Part shown: in pieces, positions 43,089-55,846 of the stretch
How positions within the stretch are numbered: position 1 is the stretch's first letter
Layout: each line of letters begins with the position of its first letter
Assembly (NCBI RefSeq): GCF_036324505.1
Contig: NC_086364.1
Span: 13,670,148 to 13,734,147, forward strand
Source of the DNA: Eleginops maclovinus
Lineage: Eukaryota > Chordata > Actinopteri > Perciformes > Eleginopidae
Direction: 5' to 3'
Length of the DNA stretch: 64,000 nucleotides
Made by a program: the position numbers and the translations under genes
Notes under the pieces: generated by a model
Told to the model about the DNA's origin: nothing
What the model saw: only the letters and a program-made list of their open reading frames with translations
Databases searched by the model: none

Positions 43089-44041
43089 GTGAGGAATTTC
43101 TGTTGTAGCGCGTAGTGAGGAAATATTCAGATATTTGTATGGTGTCTTTGAATTCCAGCATGGATGGTCTTCAGAAACCCACTGTTTCTACTACTAGTTC
43201 AGGGGAGCATTGTGGAGTGAATGTGACATTTGGACAGGGAAGACATAAAGATTTACCTCTCCTGGTACCTCAGTGGTAACAAAATAGCAAACACATTGTG
43301 AAGATGAATGTGTCAAGCATGAATAGGTGATTGTGAGACAAATTCCTCATAGGGCTCTGTAGGACTCATTGTCCTGTTAGCCTCAGGAGAATCACTGCAA
43401 ATATATTTTGTATGTTGGTTGCTGGGAGTCCTGCATGGTTTAACAAACTGAAAGACGATTATCAGAGTGCAGTCCTGTGTTCATTGCATGCCATGTGAGA
43501 CTGTTAACAGAGGACTGATTGTTGGGCCAGTGTCCCCTGAAAGTGTTTGCCCCTGTGGGGTAAATCTTACCACCTCATGTGCCTGCAATGCTCGTGCCTG
43601 TGCATTTGCTTAAAGGTGTCTTTTTCATAAATACTTTTGACATTAACTTCATTGTAAGTTTATTATTAACTGTTTCAATCACAACATTCTGTGCAAAATG
43701 TCCATCCACAGCCACTGTTTCATCTCTGTGAGTGTTTACATACAGAAAGACAGTCCTATTGTGGCTCTCTGTTACTACAGGCCAATTGTTCATGGAGATT
43801 ACTGACCCTCTCTTGAATGTGAAAACACTGTGTCTTTATATCATTATATAATACTTAATATAGCATCATGTTGTTCTATATTTTGCATAGAGATGTATTC
43901 ACTTTTGTAAATAACTCATGTTTGTCTTGACAATACAGTATAACAGTCCTCCAACTGTTGCTCAGTACTGAGTAGTTCTAAATAATGTATTGCATTCGTT
44001 AACTACTTCAATTTCTTACATTAAGATTGATTTTAAATAAA
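43089..44041 (+). other. ush1g: ush1g 3' UTR (predicted)
   Basis: Non-coding sequence after the stop. AATAAA at 44036-44041 is the likely polyadenylation signal, giving a UTR of about 0.95 kb. The end point is inferred. Confidence 0.45.
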
Positions 44042-44995
44042 TAAATATTGATGTTCTTGTGTTTAAAATTGCTTACTAATAAATCCATTAATTAAGTGCT
44101 GCATACACTTGCCTTATATGTGAGATGCACCGTTTTGGGCTGATTAATGAGTCAAGCTCTATACATTTCGGCACAATTCAGAATTTTTTTAATATGTAAA
44201 TTGTGGTTCTTTTTAACTCTTGGACTTTTTTATAAAATTACAAAAATGTTCTCCACCAGAATTATCTACAGTGAGTGTTTGTGTGAGGAAGAGGAACAGA
44301 CACAGAGAGGGGAACATTGTTGATTTGGCATCTTCAGCCATAATCCTCACATGCTGTTTGCACACAAAAGACAAGCGTCACTGTTGCCTTTCTACTCTGT
44401 GACCCGAAATCAGGAAGTTGTACTGCAGATAAGTGGTGCCATGTGGAAGCTCCATGCCTCTAAGATAACATTGTTATCAGAAGGAAACACTTCCAGACTC
44501 TCCCTCTTGGGTCCTTTAGACTCACTCAATAACCAAAAGCTAAACTTTGAAAAACGTTTTGTTATCTGCAGTAGGATCCAGACACAACCTTTTTTGTGAA
44601 ACCATTATTATTGAAATAAACCTTTAAACTCAACTTTACCAGAGAAAGAAAAGTTAGTAAATGGGTCATTAACAGTTAGCTGGGTCATTAACAGAATGAA
44701 TGAAAGGATGTTTATTTCACTCGCTGGCTTAGTCATGATGCACTTCCTGCCCTCATCTGTGTAATATGATGTATCCTAAGCTTAGCGAGTGTGGATACAG
44801 GACACAGAGAAGAGTTAAACAAGGGAGGGGTGAAAATTGAGAATGGTTCAGCTGGCTGAAATACTTCAGGCGTGGTTTTGAATGTTTTCCTTGTGCACAC
44901 TGGCGGTCTTCAGATTTCAGAAACGAGCAGCAAAAAGTAGTCTGTAGTGTCGTTACCACCTAAAGTTCAAGCAAAACAGGAATACTCTCTCAAAG
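44042..44995. other. ush1g-trim16-like intergenic region
   Basis: No exon seen. It should include the promoter and 5' UTR of the trim16-like gene. I see no clear TATA or CpG-rich promoter. Confidence 0.4.
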
Positions 44996-47931
44996 ATGGC
45001 AACGCGCAGCAGCAGTAATGAGGAAGACGTGAAGGATATTCAAAACAACATTGACTTAAAAAGGGAACTGACGGATCCTATCACTGAGATACTGCTCCCA
45101 CAAGATGTGGTATGTGATTCCTGCATGGACAGCCCTAATAAGGCACTGAAATCATGCCTGACTTGTCTGGTTTCTTACTGCGAGGCCCATCTTAGACCCC
45201 ATCTGGAAAACACGAAATTTCAAAACCACCGTCTTGTGGATCCGCTACACGACATCGACTGTCGGACTTGTGAGGTTCATCAGCTTCCTATCGAGCGCTT
45301 CTGTCTGATGGATGGCTGCTGTTTGTGTCTGGAGTGTGAGAACCAGGAGCACGAGGGGCACACGTCTGCATCTGTGGGGGAGGCACGGACACAGATTGAG
45401 GTCTTCACAACACAACACCACACCACACCACACCACACCACACCACACCACACAACACACATGTTATAATGTGTATCTTTGCTATTTGTGCCATGGCTCA
45501 AGGTGGCTTCCACTGCTAAAATGAATCCCATTTCAACATCTCAAAAGGACTGAATATAACTTCATATTACTTCCTTATGTCATATGTAATGGCCTGATAT
45601 CTTTGCAGCATCTGTTTTTTTTTAATGTTTGTGACAATTGTTTGTCCTCTAGACTGAGATGCAGAATAAACAGGAAGAGATCAGTCAGAGTTCTTCATCA
45701 GCTGAGAAAGCAATTGGAAAGCTCCAGGACAACACTGATTTAATAAAGGTATGTTATATACGCAAATACTACACCAAAACAATAATTAAATGCATGTTGG
45801 TCTGGTTGAAATTATGTTTTTTTTTTTCTCTTTCTCTTCAGTCTTCAGTGCAGGAGGTTTGTGTTATTGTTGAACAGCAGTTTTCCAGGCTGCAGACAAC
45901 TGTCGAGGAGGCCAGAAAAGGGGTGAAGGAGGTGCTGGAGGGAGAGCAGAGCCAGGCCCTGAGACAGGCTGAGGGCATCCAGGCACATCTGGAGCAGAAG
46001 AGAACAGAGCTGCAGAAAACTTTGGCTCAAATGAATAAACTCTCCAGGAGCAAGTCAGATGTGGACTTCCTGCAGGTACAAAATATCTCAAATATTTCAC
46101 ATAAAAACAAATAAGTCTTTTGTCTCGTATGATTTGGGATAAGCACAGGATGTTCTCTGAGACAAGGAGTTTATTTGACTGTGTGTTGACAGTATATACA
46201 GGACAGGCATTTTACAATGTCTGTCATTTTGCAGAGATCAGGGAAAAAGCAGTTGCATGTCTCTCATCGGTCTCGCCTCAAACACTAATAGATGTCACTT
46301 TTGTTTTGCTTGTTCCAGGAGTACTCAGAGTGGAAGAAAGGAGTGGCAGATGTATGTCTGCCTAGCCCGCACATCAACCGCATGAACCATCTAACCTCTT
46401 TTGTCCAAGTTGTGACAGATACTACCAAGGAGCTGTGTGACCTGATCCTTTCGTCCTACACAGAACAACTGAAATGTAAAAGTGGTGAGTTTAGATCCTA
46501 TTCTATAAATACAAATCCCTATCTTAAGTCTTTTTTGCACCTTATGGACATAATGGCCTGAGCCTTTCTCTCTTCGGTGTACCTTGTAACTAGGAGTGAA
46601 CATTTGTTCAGAATACAATATTATATCAGCCAAACATACAACATTTCCTGATATCACAAAGTCTGCCACAATGTGATTTTGATTTCAATTTGATTCAGGT
46701 GATTATGATCATTATGAGAAAGTATCAAGGACCCTTTTAAAACAATAAGTTGTTGTTTTAATTAACTCACAAAAAGCAACTGAACATTGAATGAAGATGA
46801 ACCTTTGATAACTTGGCTATTCCAGATTTTAAAAAGATGAAAAATATATTCCTTTTAACAGAAATAATAAAAATAGACATCTCAAAGGTCAGGGCACTTT
46901 ACGTAAGCATGGGCTGTTGTTGTTGTTACAAAATGAGTACATGTTTTTTAATTATTTCTGAAAAAGCCATGTGACTTTAAAGAAGCTATTAAGACAGTTG
47001 AGTAGGATTACACTCTTCATTTGGGAGGGGAGAAGGCGACACACCTGGTGAAGAGTGCACTTTGCTCTGTTTAGACATGCTTTTAGCCATCAAAGTACCA
47101 CTGCCTCACAGAGCCTATAGGACGGCTGTAGATATTCAGGCTCTTTCCCCTTTCTTTGCTCAGTGCTATTTTGTAAACATCTTCTGTTTTATCTAATCTT
47201 TCTGCATAATATAAACTAGGTACTAAATCCCTGATGCCAGTATCTGAACCACCAGCACTGCCTGATCCTGAGACCCGAGAAGACTTTTTAAGATGTAAAT
47301 ACACTTTTTATATATATTATATCTGTGATTACCATGTTGTTTGACCATATGTTTAATTTAGATATGGAATTATTCACCACCTATATATCCCCTGTATTTT
47401 GTAGACACAAGGACTTTGACCTTTGACCCAGACACCACCCATCCTTTTCTCCGTGCAACGGATGGCAACAGAAAGCTGACCAACACCAGCCCCTGGCAGC
47501 ACAGCTACCCAGACCACATTGCTCGCTTTGATTATTGGCGTCAAGCAATGACTTCGGACAGCCTTTACTTGGGGAGGCACTATATTGAAGCAGAGCTAAG
47601 TGGGGAGGGAGCACATGTAGGAGTCACGTACAAGAGCATCTATCGTAAGGGAGAGCAAAGCACCAGCTGCATCACTGGGAACGACTTTTCCTGGTGCTTC
47701 GGAAAGAACAGTAGAGGATTCTTTGCCTGGCATGCTGGTGTGGAGACGCCTTTGGAAGGCACTGATATCACCAAAATTGGCTTATCTGTAGATTTTGAAA
47801 GGGGCTCTCTGTCTTTCTTTGATGTAACAGGTCCTATGCAGCTGCTCCACAAGTACATGGTTGATTTTATAGAGCCCTTATATGTTATAGCCTGGCTGTC
47901 AAAGAAAGACAATGTCATTGCTCTTGTTTAA
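44996..47931 (+). CDS. trim16: RING-less TRIM protein, TRIM16-like
   Basis: Six exons: 44996-45400, 45653-45748, 45842-46075, 46319-46484, 47220-47294 and 47405-47931, giving 500 aa. The 96-bp and 234-bp second and third exons are the TRIM16/TRIM25-group signature. There is no RING finger. The protein begins with a short acidic-basic leader, then two B-boxes (Cys/His pairs at about 40-78 and 92-122), a coiled coil (about 136-245, from EMQNKQEE to the LSRSKSDVDFLQ end) and a C-terminal PRY-SPRY domain (about 330-500; TFDPDTTHPFL, YWRQAM, NDFSWCFGK). TRIM16 also lacks a RING and acts in stress and autophagy responses; that role here is family knowledge only. The exon 1 donor (GAG then GTCTTC) is weak and followed within ten bases by an (ACACC)n repeat. 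Exact orthology among fish TRIM16-like genes is not resolved. Confidence 0.85.
45408..45461. repeat. (ACACC)n pentanucleotide repeat
   Basis: Tandem CACAC/CACCA units just inside intron 1 of the trim16-like gene, starting about eight bases after the predicted donor site. Confidence 0.9.
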
Positions 47932-48214
47932 GAAAATGTTCATCTGCCTTCACTGCAAGCTTGTTAAAGAGAAGTGCCTTATAAATGTTTATTGAGGTTA
48001 CATAACAAGATATATAATTTTATGGTGCATATGGAGGATGTTTTCCCATACATCTCATTTTAGGTTAATTTTACTACCATCTAGTGGCACCTCTGTAAAA
48101 TGACTGAAGCAACTTGTGGAGCAGTAGGTGTGTTAAGAATTTACTGCAGCTTTAATGCTCTTGAATGTACAACGGATGGGGGAAAAAAATACACAAATGT
48201 CTGCCAGCATTTCT

Positions 48215-48220
48215 TTTATT
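48215..48220 (-). terminator. amn: candidate amn polyadenylation signal
   Basis: AATAAA on the minus strand about 130 bases after the amn stop. A plus-strand AATAAA near 48248 could serve the converging trim16-like gene, so the two 3' ends may overlap. Confidence 0.45.
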
Positions 48221-48350
48221 TGTGTTTTACACTTGCTGAAAAAACAGAAATAAAGCATTAAGAGGATTTGTTTGTGTCTGTCAAATCATCAAGTTAATAC
48301 CAAAGTATGTTTTAAATCATTGACATTGTAAAGGTTTACTGCGCTCACCT

Positions 48351-49787
48351 TCATGCATTAAAATCAGTTTCATTATCATCATAAGCCGGATTTACAAAGT
48401 GCACACCTGACTGAGTCATGGAGATAGAATTTTGTGTTTCAGTCGCATAAAATCCAGGAACTTCAGGCATCATGTTTGGCTTGTCAAAAATGGGATTATC
48501 ATAACCATGATCAAGAGGCCCACCGAGGTCTTCCTCGATTCTGCTTCTCCTAAAGCTGCTCAGAGATGGCAGAGACGGCAGAGATGGCAATGATGATGGC
48601 ATTTGGATAACCCCTCTACGAATCAGAAAGGTCAAAGTGATTATGAACGTAATCCCAATCAAAACTCCAAACACAGTTCCAACCACCATCCCAGCACTGC
48701 TTCCAGTCTGATTGCTGGTCTTCCCGGAGGAGGCTTGAAATTCAGCCTCCGTGATACCCAGGCTTGAGCCATGAGAACGTGCATCCTTTAATATGTCCCA
48801 GGCCAGACCCTCTGACTGTGTTCCCTTCTCTTCATCCACAATAACCACCTGGATCTCAGGTGAAGTACCAAAAGGGATGACCCCCATCAACTGCTGTGAC
48901 TTGAAGATTTTAGACATGCCCAGCTGAATGGATTTGTATTTAGGCAAAACGAGAAATAGGTGATGGATTCTTTGTCTGTAAGTTAGCAGGTTAAAACCAG
49001 TGGCAAAATGGATTGTGACAATGGCACCACAAACTTTACAGCAGTGTCCGACGGGGAGGAGAGGCTTCTTACAGCCCAGAGAGGCACATTGAACAGTGCT
49101 ACAGATCTGCTTATGGTTTACAGAATTCCCACAGGCACAGCCAGAAGGATCTCCACACTCTTGGTTTCCAACAGTGACAGCAGAGGACCCGTGAAACTGT
49201 AGCTGGCCTGAACGTGAGCTGAGATACTGGGTGAACTCCGAGGTGCTTTCATACTTCTTCCCCAGCACAGACACAGATTTGACAGGAACAGTGGACTGAC
49301 CGGTGCTGGTGTCTACCCTGAATGAAGAGCTGGCTTTGAAAACCACATCATCATACTGACAAGGGACACTTTCCTCGTGGACTGAGAACAAGAAGTTTCC
49401 ACGCTGCAGGTCATCCAAGGTTGCAGATGCCTGCCACAGAGCTGGGTTTAACCATCGAAGAGACTCAGAATCTTTGAACTTTTTCGTAACACCCGCTCCA
49501 CAGCCCGGATCTTGTCCACTCACAACATAAAATCCAGCTCCTGAATTCAGGATGAACTCTCCATCAACTGGCAGCCTCATCTCCTTCACAGCATTTGCGG
49601 TCTCCACGAATACAGACACTTTTCTCTGGCCTGGAAACTGAACTATGTCGTTGCCACATGGAACAGATTCTTTGTCCCAGTTGGCCTTGTTCTCATAGTT
49701 GGTGTCAGGAATCCACTGTTTGTACAGGGAATCCGAAGTCCCGACAAGACAGAAGAGCAGAAGGAGCATGTCTGTTGTTTTCAGCAT
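48351..49787 (-). CDS. amn: amnionless homolog, single exon
   Basis: One uninterrupted 478-aa frame (human AMN 453 aa). Amnionless is the membrane anchor of the cubam receptor, bringing cubilin to the apical surface for vitamin B12-intrinsic factor and protein uptake. Visible parts are a signal peptide (about 1-20), the AMN N-terminal domain (KQWIPDTNYENKANWD, LPVDGEFILNSGAGF), a Cys-rich VWC-like module (CGDPSGCACGN through CCKVCGAIV), a single membrane span (about 366-388) and a cytoplasmic tail with two NPxF/Y-type endocytic signals (YDNPIF at 429-434, FVNPAY at 464-469), as in mammals. The human gene has about a dozen exons, so a single coding exon is unusual. No poly-A tail, target duplication or frame damage is seen. 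CAG just before the ATG could be the acceptor of a 5' UTR intron. It is convergent with the trim16-like gene. Confidence 0.93.
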   Translation of the reverse strand: MLKTTDMLLLLFCLVGTSDSLYKQWIPDTNYENKANWDKESVPCGNDIVQFPGQRKVSVFVETANAVKEMRLPVDGEFILNSGAGFYVVSGQDPGCGAGVTKKFKDSESLRWLNPALWQASATLDDLQRGNFLFSVHEESVPCQYDDVVFKASSSFRVDTSTGQSTVPVKSVSVLGKKYESTSEFTQYLSSRSGQLQFHGSSAVTVGNQECGDPSGCACGNSVNHKQICSTVQCASLGCKKPLLPVGHCCKVCGAIVTIHFATGFNLLTYRQRIHHLFLVLPKYKSIQLGMSKIFKSQQLMGVIPFGTSPEIQVVIVDEEKGTQSEGLAWDILKDARSHGSSLGITEAEFQASSGKTSNQTGSSAGMVVGTVFGVLIGITFIITLTFLIRRGVIQMPSSLPSLPSLPSLSSFRRSRIEEDLGGPLDHGYDNPIFDKPNMMPEVPGFYATETQNSISMTQSGVHFVNPAYDDNETDFNA

Positions 49788-51737
49788 CCTGAATGTTTGT
49801 GACGGGATTAGGGAATATTAGGTGAACTTTGTTTCTAACCTTGTGACAGACACATGAGTGCACACCAATAAACAATGAAGCTGGTGAGCTCTGAACTACA
49901 TCAACTTGCTCAAGCAGCTGACCTGTAAAATATTTACTTTTACAGCAGCAGACCTGATTCATCCTTTTTCCTTTGCTTAATGGGTCTTTTATCACAAGGA
50001 GTCATGAACAAACATTTTTTCAGTCCAGTGGTTATCCAGGATTGGGCAATCTCCTGCCTTTTTCTCATGATCAGGCATTCTATAATTATTTTTTGAAAGA
50101 AAAACATGTTCTTAAACAACAACTTCCGGACAGTCTTCTCAGCCCATTTTGCCTCCAAGTTGAGGCAGAAATCCATTTATGTCTTTGCTGGGGAAGTCAA
50201 GTTTCCTTTAAGAACTGTTTAATACGTCTCACTTTCAAAGTAATTGACAAAATGTCCCTGTTACGTCCCCACTAAAGTCTAGGGGACCTGGAGACAGTAA
50301 CACACGACAACCAATTAATGAGCAAGTCAGATTCAATGTAGACAGACAATGTTTATTTCTAATCACTAAAGAATAAACAACAAATGTTCTTCAGGTGAGG
50401 AGGAGGAGGAGACAAGGGAGATTGTGCCAAATAAAAGAAATAAATATAACAAAAACCAGGCCTTTCTCTACATCTCTCTTCTGAAACAAACTCACTTCCT
50501 GAACTATTAATTAGTGGACAAAACAAAATACAGGGGTGTCAACAATCCGCTAACCTAGTGTGTCTGACATATGTTATCTACGTGATGAGATGTAAAGGGT
50601 ACCCCAACTTACCTAACTCCTCCACCTCCCACCACACACACACAGTCACAACTTTTATTGAGGTTTGTTGCAGAGACATGCAGATGCCCTTATATTAACC
50701 GACTATGGTTCAATATTTCACTTTATCCAACTTAATTTCAGACATAAAACTGAATGAAAAATGTAGGTTTTAAAACTTTTAAATCTTCAAATTTGATTAA
50801 GGACTCTTTTCAAGATTCTCTCGCACATCATTATTGTCCTTGAGGAGGCCTATATTTTAGCCTGAGCCACACCTTTCACATTTCAGATTTCTGTATTGTA
50901 CATAAAATGTACATGAGGTAATTTGCCTTTGGCACTAGCAAATAAAATAACATTCACCAAACACACAACACACAGGCACAATACACACACAAAATAATAT
51001 TGAAGTCTAAAAGCCACGAATTGGCAGTCATAATAAAAGTGTTAAGTGGATTTTTGCCTCTATTCTTGTTTGTAGTTCATTGAAATATCATGGCATGGAA
51101 GTTTTTATGACATTGGTGTATAAGATAATTAATAATATATGTTTTAATTGCTTTCCCTTCAGCATAGTATAATAAGACATAACAGCTTTGTTGTGATGTA
51201 AACTATGTATTGGATTTTTACACGTCTGATTCAGCAAACAATAAGTGAAATTTACAAATGAAGCATAAATTCTGCTTCCTCATAGAGGTACCAGGATCGT
51301 GCATGAAACAAAAATAAACATTGAAAGCACCCTCATTGAACATGAACCTACCCTGAGGCGAGATGTCTCACTCGCAACACAATCCCTTGCCCATAAAACG
51401 CCATGTGTTTTTTTGTTTACATAAATAAAAATAAAGTACTTGTCCAAACAGGAGTTGAATTGGTAGTGCGGATCAGAACTGCCCATGATAATTAATTGTT
51501 TGAACAACACTGCGTGTGGCGGTGCGAGACAATAAGTAATCAGCTGAAACTCATTACACCTGTTATTGCTGCTGGTGGCGAGCAAAACTAGCAGGGAGAA
51601 TAACGCTGTCTTATTTCGTGATTTCCAACGCTCAGTGTGTTTTATCTAAACATATCGTTGAACTGATGTAACAGGTCAGGGTGTCCAGAGACCTTCTGAC
51701 TTTTTTTGTGTCATACAGTCTGCGTAAGACAGACATC
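49788..51737. other. amn-otopetrin divergent intergenic region
   Basis: No coding exon seen. It must hold the promoters of both flanking genes. From about 50259 (TGTTACGTCCCC) to about 50640 the sequence looks repeat-like: a TG start, a GGAGGAGGAGGA stretch, an AATAAA-rich centre and a CA-rich end. It could be a decayed LTR or other transposon remnant, but I cannot classify it. Confidence 0.4.
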
Positions 51738-54445
51738 ATGAAAACTGTAGCTCGACAGTTGTTCCGGACCTGCAACAAACTTTTCACTAGGTAAGTTTGG
51801 CGGGATGTATTTGCATACCTTTTTTTAAGGTCAACGGTGCAGAGTACAGGCTCAGAGCACTATCCCTGAAATGTTTAACATTATATCAATGAGTCTGGGG
51901 TCAAACGTTTTTGAAGCCTATTAAACTATTGCTTCAAATGATAAGTTGACACTGCCAGATAAGTGTAATGGTTTATTATTCCTGTCTGCCTCATTCCTAC
52001 CCTCATATCCTCCATACCCTATTGGACTGCATTTTTATATTGAAATTTGTTTTGAATATTCTAATGCCCTTTATCTGCAAAAGGGACAATTGAATACACT
52101 TGGAGGAGTCCAATAGTTTCAGTTATAAGTGGAAATTATTTGCACATTTAGAGATTCTGTACATTTTAATGAGGAAGGTGGACTGCGTTCCATTTTAAAG
52201 AGCTAATGTCACTTTTTTTGTGAAGAATAAACCTTAAAACTTAGAAATATGTAGGCTGACATTATTTCAGTGTAGGCTAAGCTGGTAAAAATCTTTTTCT
52301 TGTTTTCTTTTGTAGAAAAACGCTGAATGATGTTGTGGAGACCCATTCATCCAACATAGAGACGGCAGCACAGATGGACAACATCCAACATTTGACCAGT
52401 CCTTCCCGTAATACCAGTGTTCGAGACACCAATCAACACATGGACGCAGTGATTGAGCGGGCCCACCATGGTGGTGGATGGCTCCTGTCTGGCATTATCT
52501 GTATCAACATTCTGATCCTGGGCTGCGCTCTTGTCAGCGGAAGTGCCTTCAACAGTGTCGCCATTACTGCTGTACACAGGCAAATCTTCCTCATCATTCT
52601 CCTACTCCTCACAATGTTGTGGATGCTGTTTTACAAAGTCTTCACCTCACGAAAGGATGAGGCTGTTTCGTTCAAAGACGGCCATGCGGGGCCTGCATGG
52701 CTCCGAGGTCAGTTCATTCTGGGTTTCGGTTCTAGGTGAATGTCAATTCAAGGTTTAATCACTTTAAACTTTATGTTTTAGCTGGACTTCTACTGTTTGG
52801 ACTTCTCAGCCTCATCATGGACATCTTCAAGATTGCCACAGCTGTGGGCTACCTTCACTGTGACTCTGCTGTTAAAGTTGCATTTCCTGTCGTCCAAGCT
52901 GTGTTTCTATTTGTTCAGGTTGTCTTATTTTAAAAACGTTAAGAACAGGTTGCAAGAACATGCAGTCTGTTGATGAGTTGGGAAAACTGAACAAAACCTG
53001 TCTGTTTTTAGACATATTTCCTGTGGATTCATGTAAAAGACTGTGTGCAGCTACACACAAATTTTACACGGTAAATTATTTTTCTTTATTAATCAGAAAA
53101 TATAGCTATTTAATCTTGCTGTACACTCATGTGTTTTCATTCTTACAGATGTGGGCTTACTCTAACGCTTTCAACTAACCTGGTGGTGTGGATGGCAGCC
53201 GTCACTGAGGAGTCTCTTCACCAGACTGACATTCCTGATCTAAACTTCAATGTCTCTCAAAAGATGTACAGAGGTATTTAGAGACGGTTTATTGTCAACT
53301 CTTTTCAGATTTATTTGAGCATCATAAAGAGAAAACTGACTTGAAATCTTCCATTTCAGCCAGCTTCGTCAACAAGAAGTGTAATTGCAGTTACTCGGCA
53401 TGCAACATTTTCAAAGAGGCCACCTACTACCTGTATCCCTTCAACATAGAATACAGTCTCTTTGCTTCGGCTATGGCCTACGTCATGTGGAAAAACGTTG
53501 GTCGGCTTGTGGACGATCACAGCCATCACAGGGTCAAGTTCCATACAAAGGATGTGTGTTCTGGACCTTTGACCGGAGTCCTCCTGGTGGTGGCAGGACT
53601 TGCAACATTCATAGTGTACGAGGTGGACATACAAACAGGGGATATGAAGAAAAGAGATAAGGCTCTGCTGATCCATTTCATCATGAATATAGTGATAGTG
53701 AGCATGATGTCCCTCTCCACTGTGATTGGTTGCATCATCTACAGGTTGGACCACAGGGAGCACGTGTCTGAGAAAAACCCAACCCGCAGCCTGGATGTGG
53801 GGCTGCTGGTGGGAGCCTCACTGGGGCAGTTCATCATCAGCTATTTCACTATCGTGGCTGTGGTGGCGACAAAAGCCAGAGGATACCTGAATGCCCTCAA
53901 CCTGACCTGGGCCTTGCTGACGGTGCTACAGCTCGGCTTGCAGAATTACTTTATCATCGAAGGCCTCCATCGGGAGCCATTCCATGTGATGCAGGAAGCG
54001 GCCCTGCACACAAACGCTCACGCTTTCCAGGAACATCCAGAGATGATCAGTGTTCAGGAAAGCCATAAGTCCAGCTACTTTCTGACTTCAAGCCATGATA
54101 AGCCAAGTTGGAAGAGAAGAGTACTGAAGGAAGTCTGTGCCTTTCTACTGTTTGCCAACATCATTGTAAGTTCAATTCAAGCTTATTTTTCTTTCATTGA
54201 TTCTATTGCAACAAACCAATGATCAGTAATATTCTTGTTTAAATGTGTTTTATTTTCTTACTCTGGATCGGCAGCTGTGGATCATGCCCGCTTTCGGTGC
54301 TCGTCCCCAGTTTGATCATCCCATCGAGATAAAATTCTACAATGTCTCAATGTGGACGGCCATTGTGAATATTGGACTTCCTTTTGGAATCTTCTACCGT
54401 ATGCACTCTGTCGCCAGTCTCTTTGAGGTGTACGTAATCTCGTAG
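51738..54445 (+). CDS. otopetrin proton channel, second copy (OTOP2-like; OTOP3 position)
   Basis: Seven exons: 51738-51790, 52316-52707, 52782-52918, 53012-53070, 53149-53273, 53360-54165 and 54275-54445, giving 580 aa with closing phases. Membrane motifs parallel the otopetrin at 32.6-35.3 kb: LSGIICINILILGCALVSG, GHAGPAWLR, LIMDIFK, TYFLWIHVKDCVQLHTNFTR, CGLTLTLSTNLVVWM, YLYPFNIEYSLFASAM, NPTRSLDVGLLVGASLGQ and LWIMPAFGARPQFDHP. Exons of 137, 59 and 171 bp have identical lengths in the two copies. It is convergent with hid1, as OTOP3 is in human, but FNIEYSLFAS is OTOP2-like, so position and sequence disagree and no symbol is given. The first exon (MKTVARQLFRTCNKLFTR) has no visible counterpart in the other copy. 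Otopetrins conduct protons into cells. Confidence 0.88.
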
Positions 54446-54539
54446 ATGGACTTGTTTTTTATGGAATGGAGAGTAATTTTATAAATGTATGTATTGTCCA
54501 TTTTTATTTATCAAATGTATACATTGCTATTTTAATATT

Positions 54540-54545
54540 AATAAA
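54540..54545 (+). terminator. polyadenylation signal of second otopetrin
   Basis: AATAAA about 95 bases after the stop codon. Confidence 0.5.
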
Positions 54546-55846
54546 TGTTTACATAAAAGAGAAAAATCCCGTATATAAATTGTCACAAGTTGGCCAACAT
54601 TTAAATGCACATATTCATTTCTATTAGGACAGTTATGCATTTCATAATGTGCTGCACTTTACAGGCACTAGCATGCACATGTATTATTTATGACCATGAA
54701 TTCTTAGTTATCATCAAAGAAAACGGTCAAATCAGTAAGGGACAAAAGCTTATTTTATAACACCCTCACAACAAAATACCTTTTTTGTTTTTTATTTGGT
54801 ATCCTGCTGCTGTTAATAATTCCAAGGCCCCCACAATTTGTATTGCAACCCATTTGGACATCTAATATTGCTCGGACATAACCAAAGCTACTGTTCATGA
54901 GGCTAAAAGACTCACAGAAGTATTTTTATACAACTCCCAATATAGATTGTATAGTGAATATGGTAAATGTGCTCCATAAACGTCAAACATTTATCTGATC
55001 ACTTGCTCAAGAGACATAGTGCCATCTAGTGGTAATTGTCATAAAGAGGCACTTGGACTTAAAACATGAACAAATAACAATAGCTTTGCAATTCTAATTC
55101 AGTGCGACTGTAAATTGACTTCAGTTTTGATAAGGATCCACACTCTTCAGAGAGTATGTGTGACACAGTAGTTTAAGTGCAGCGTTAAATAAGGCAACCA
55201 ACCCGAAATTCACAGATGCATATCAATATATATTTTCAGGATAATTTACGTAAAATACAATTTTCAACATCAAGCATTGTAAGCATAGCCAACCAGATCC
55301 AAACAAAAACCTGGTCATGTACATAAAAACATACAATCTGTATAATTGTCTCCAAAATCCTCCAGTTACTTGTCACATAAACTACATCCATTTTAAACCA
55401 GTTGAGAGTGCACTTAAAGCATGGCAATTACAACAAATAACGTGAAACACCAATAGTGTGCCCTCCAGGATATTTTACAAGTCTCTTTTGGAAATTATAA
55501 TGTATTATATAGCAAGATCTGACGGCAAAGTTTATCAATATTTCATCTTTGACTTGTATGCTGCCAAAAAAAAGCGCCTTGGCCTTCAGTAAATGCTCCA
55601 GACTTTCTATGGTCTTGAGGTCTTAAGAAATGTACAAACACAGTAGTTCATGGACAATATTCAACCATCTCCCATAACCAGAAAGGTATCTCTACCACCA
55701 TACCACTGACTCGCCAACCAAAGTTGGTGGTGAATAAATGTTGATGATGATTAGGGAGGCAAGTTAGACACAGTGAGGTTTATCAGGAACCCAGCAGAAG
55801 GGAGGAGAAACCCTGGAGTTGAACAGTCCCATTTTTGGTCTTCTGT
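54546..55846. other. intergenic, convergent 3' ends of otopetrin and hid1
   Basis: No exon seen. Most of the right half is probably hid1 3' UTR. Confidence 0.5.

Noticed and set aside
50259..50640. Possible LTR beginning TGTTACG
   Set aside because: The TG start and AATAAA-rich body are suggestive, but I found no clear CA end, target duplication, primer-binding site or internal retroviral-type coding sequence, so it is only mentioned in the intergenic entry.
53356..53763. Minus-strand open frame opposite the second otopetrin
   Set aside because: It is antisense to a membrane-protein exon with strong family similarity in the plus frame and has no independent support.
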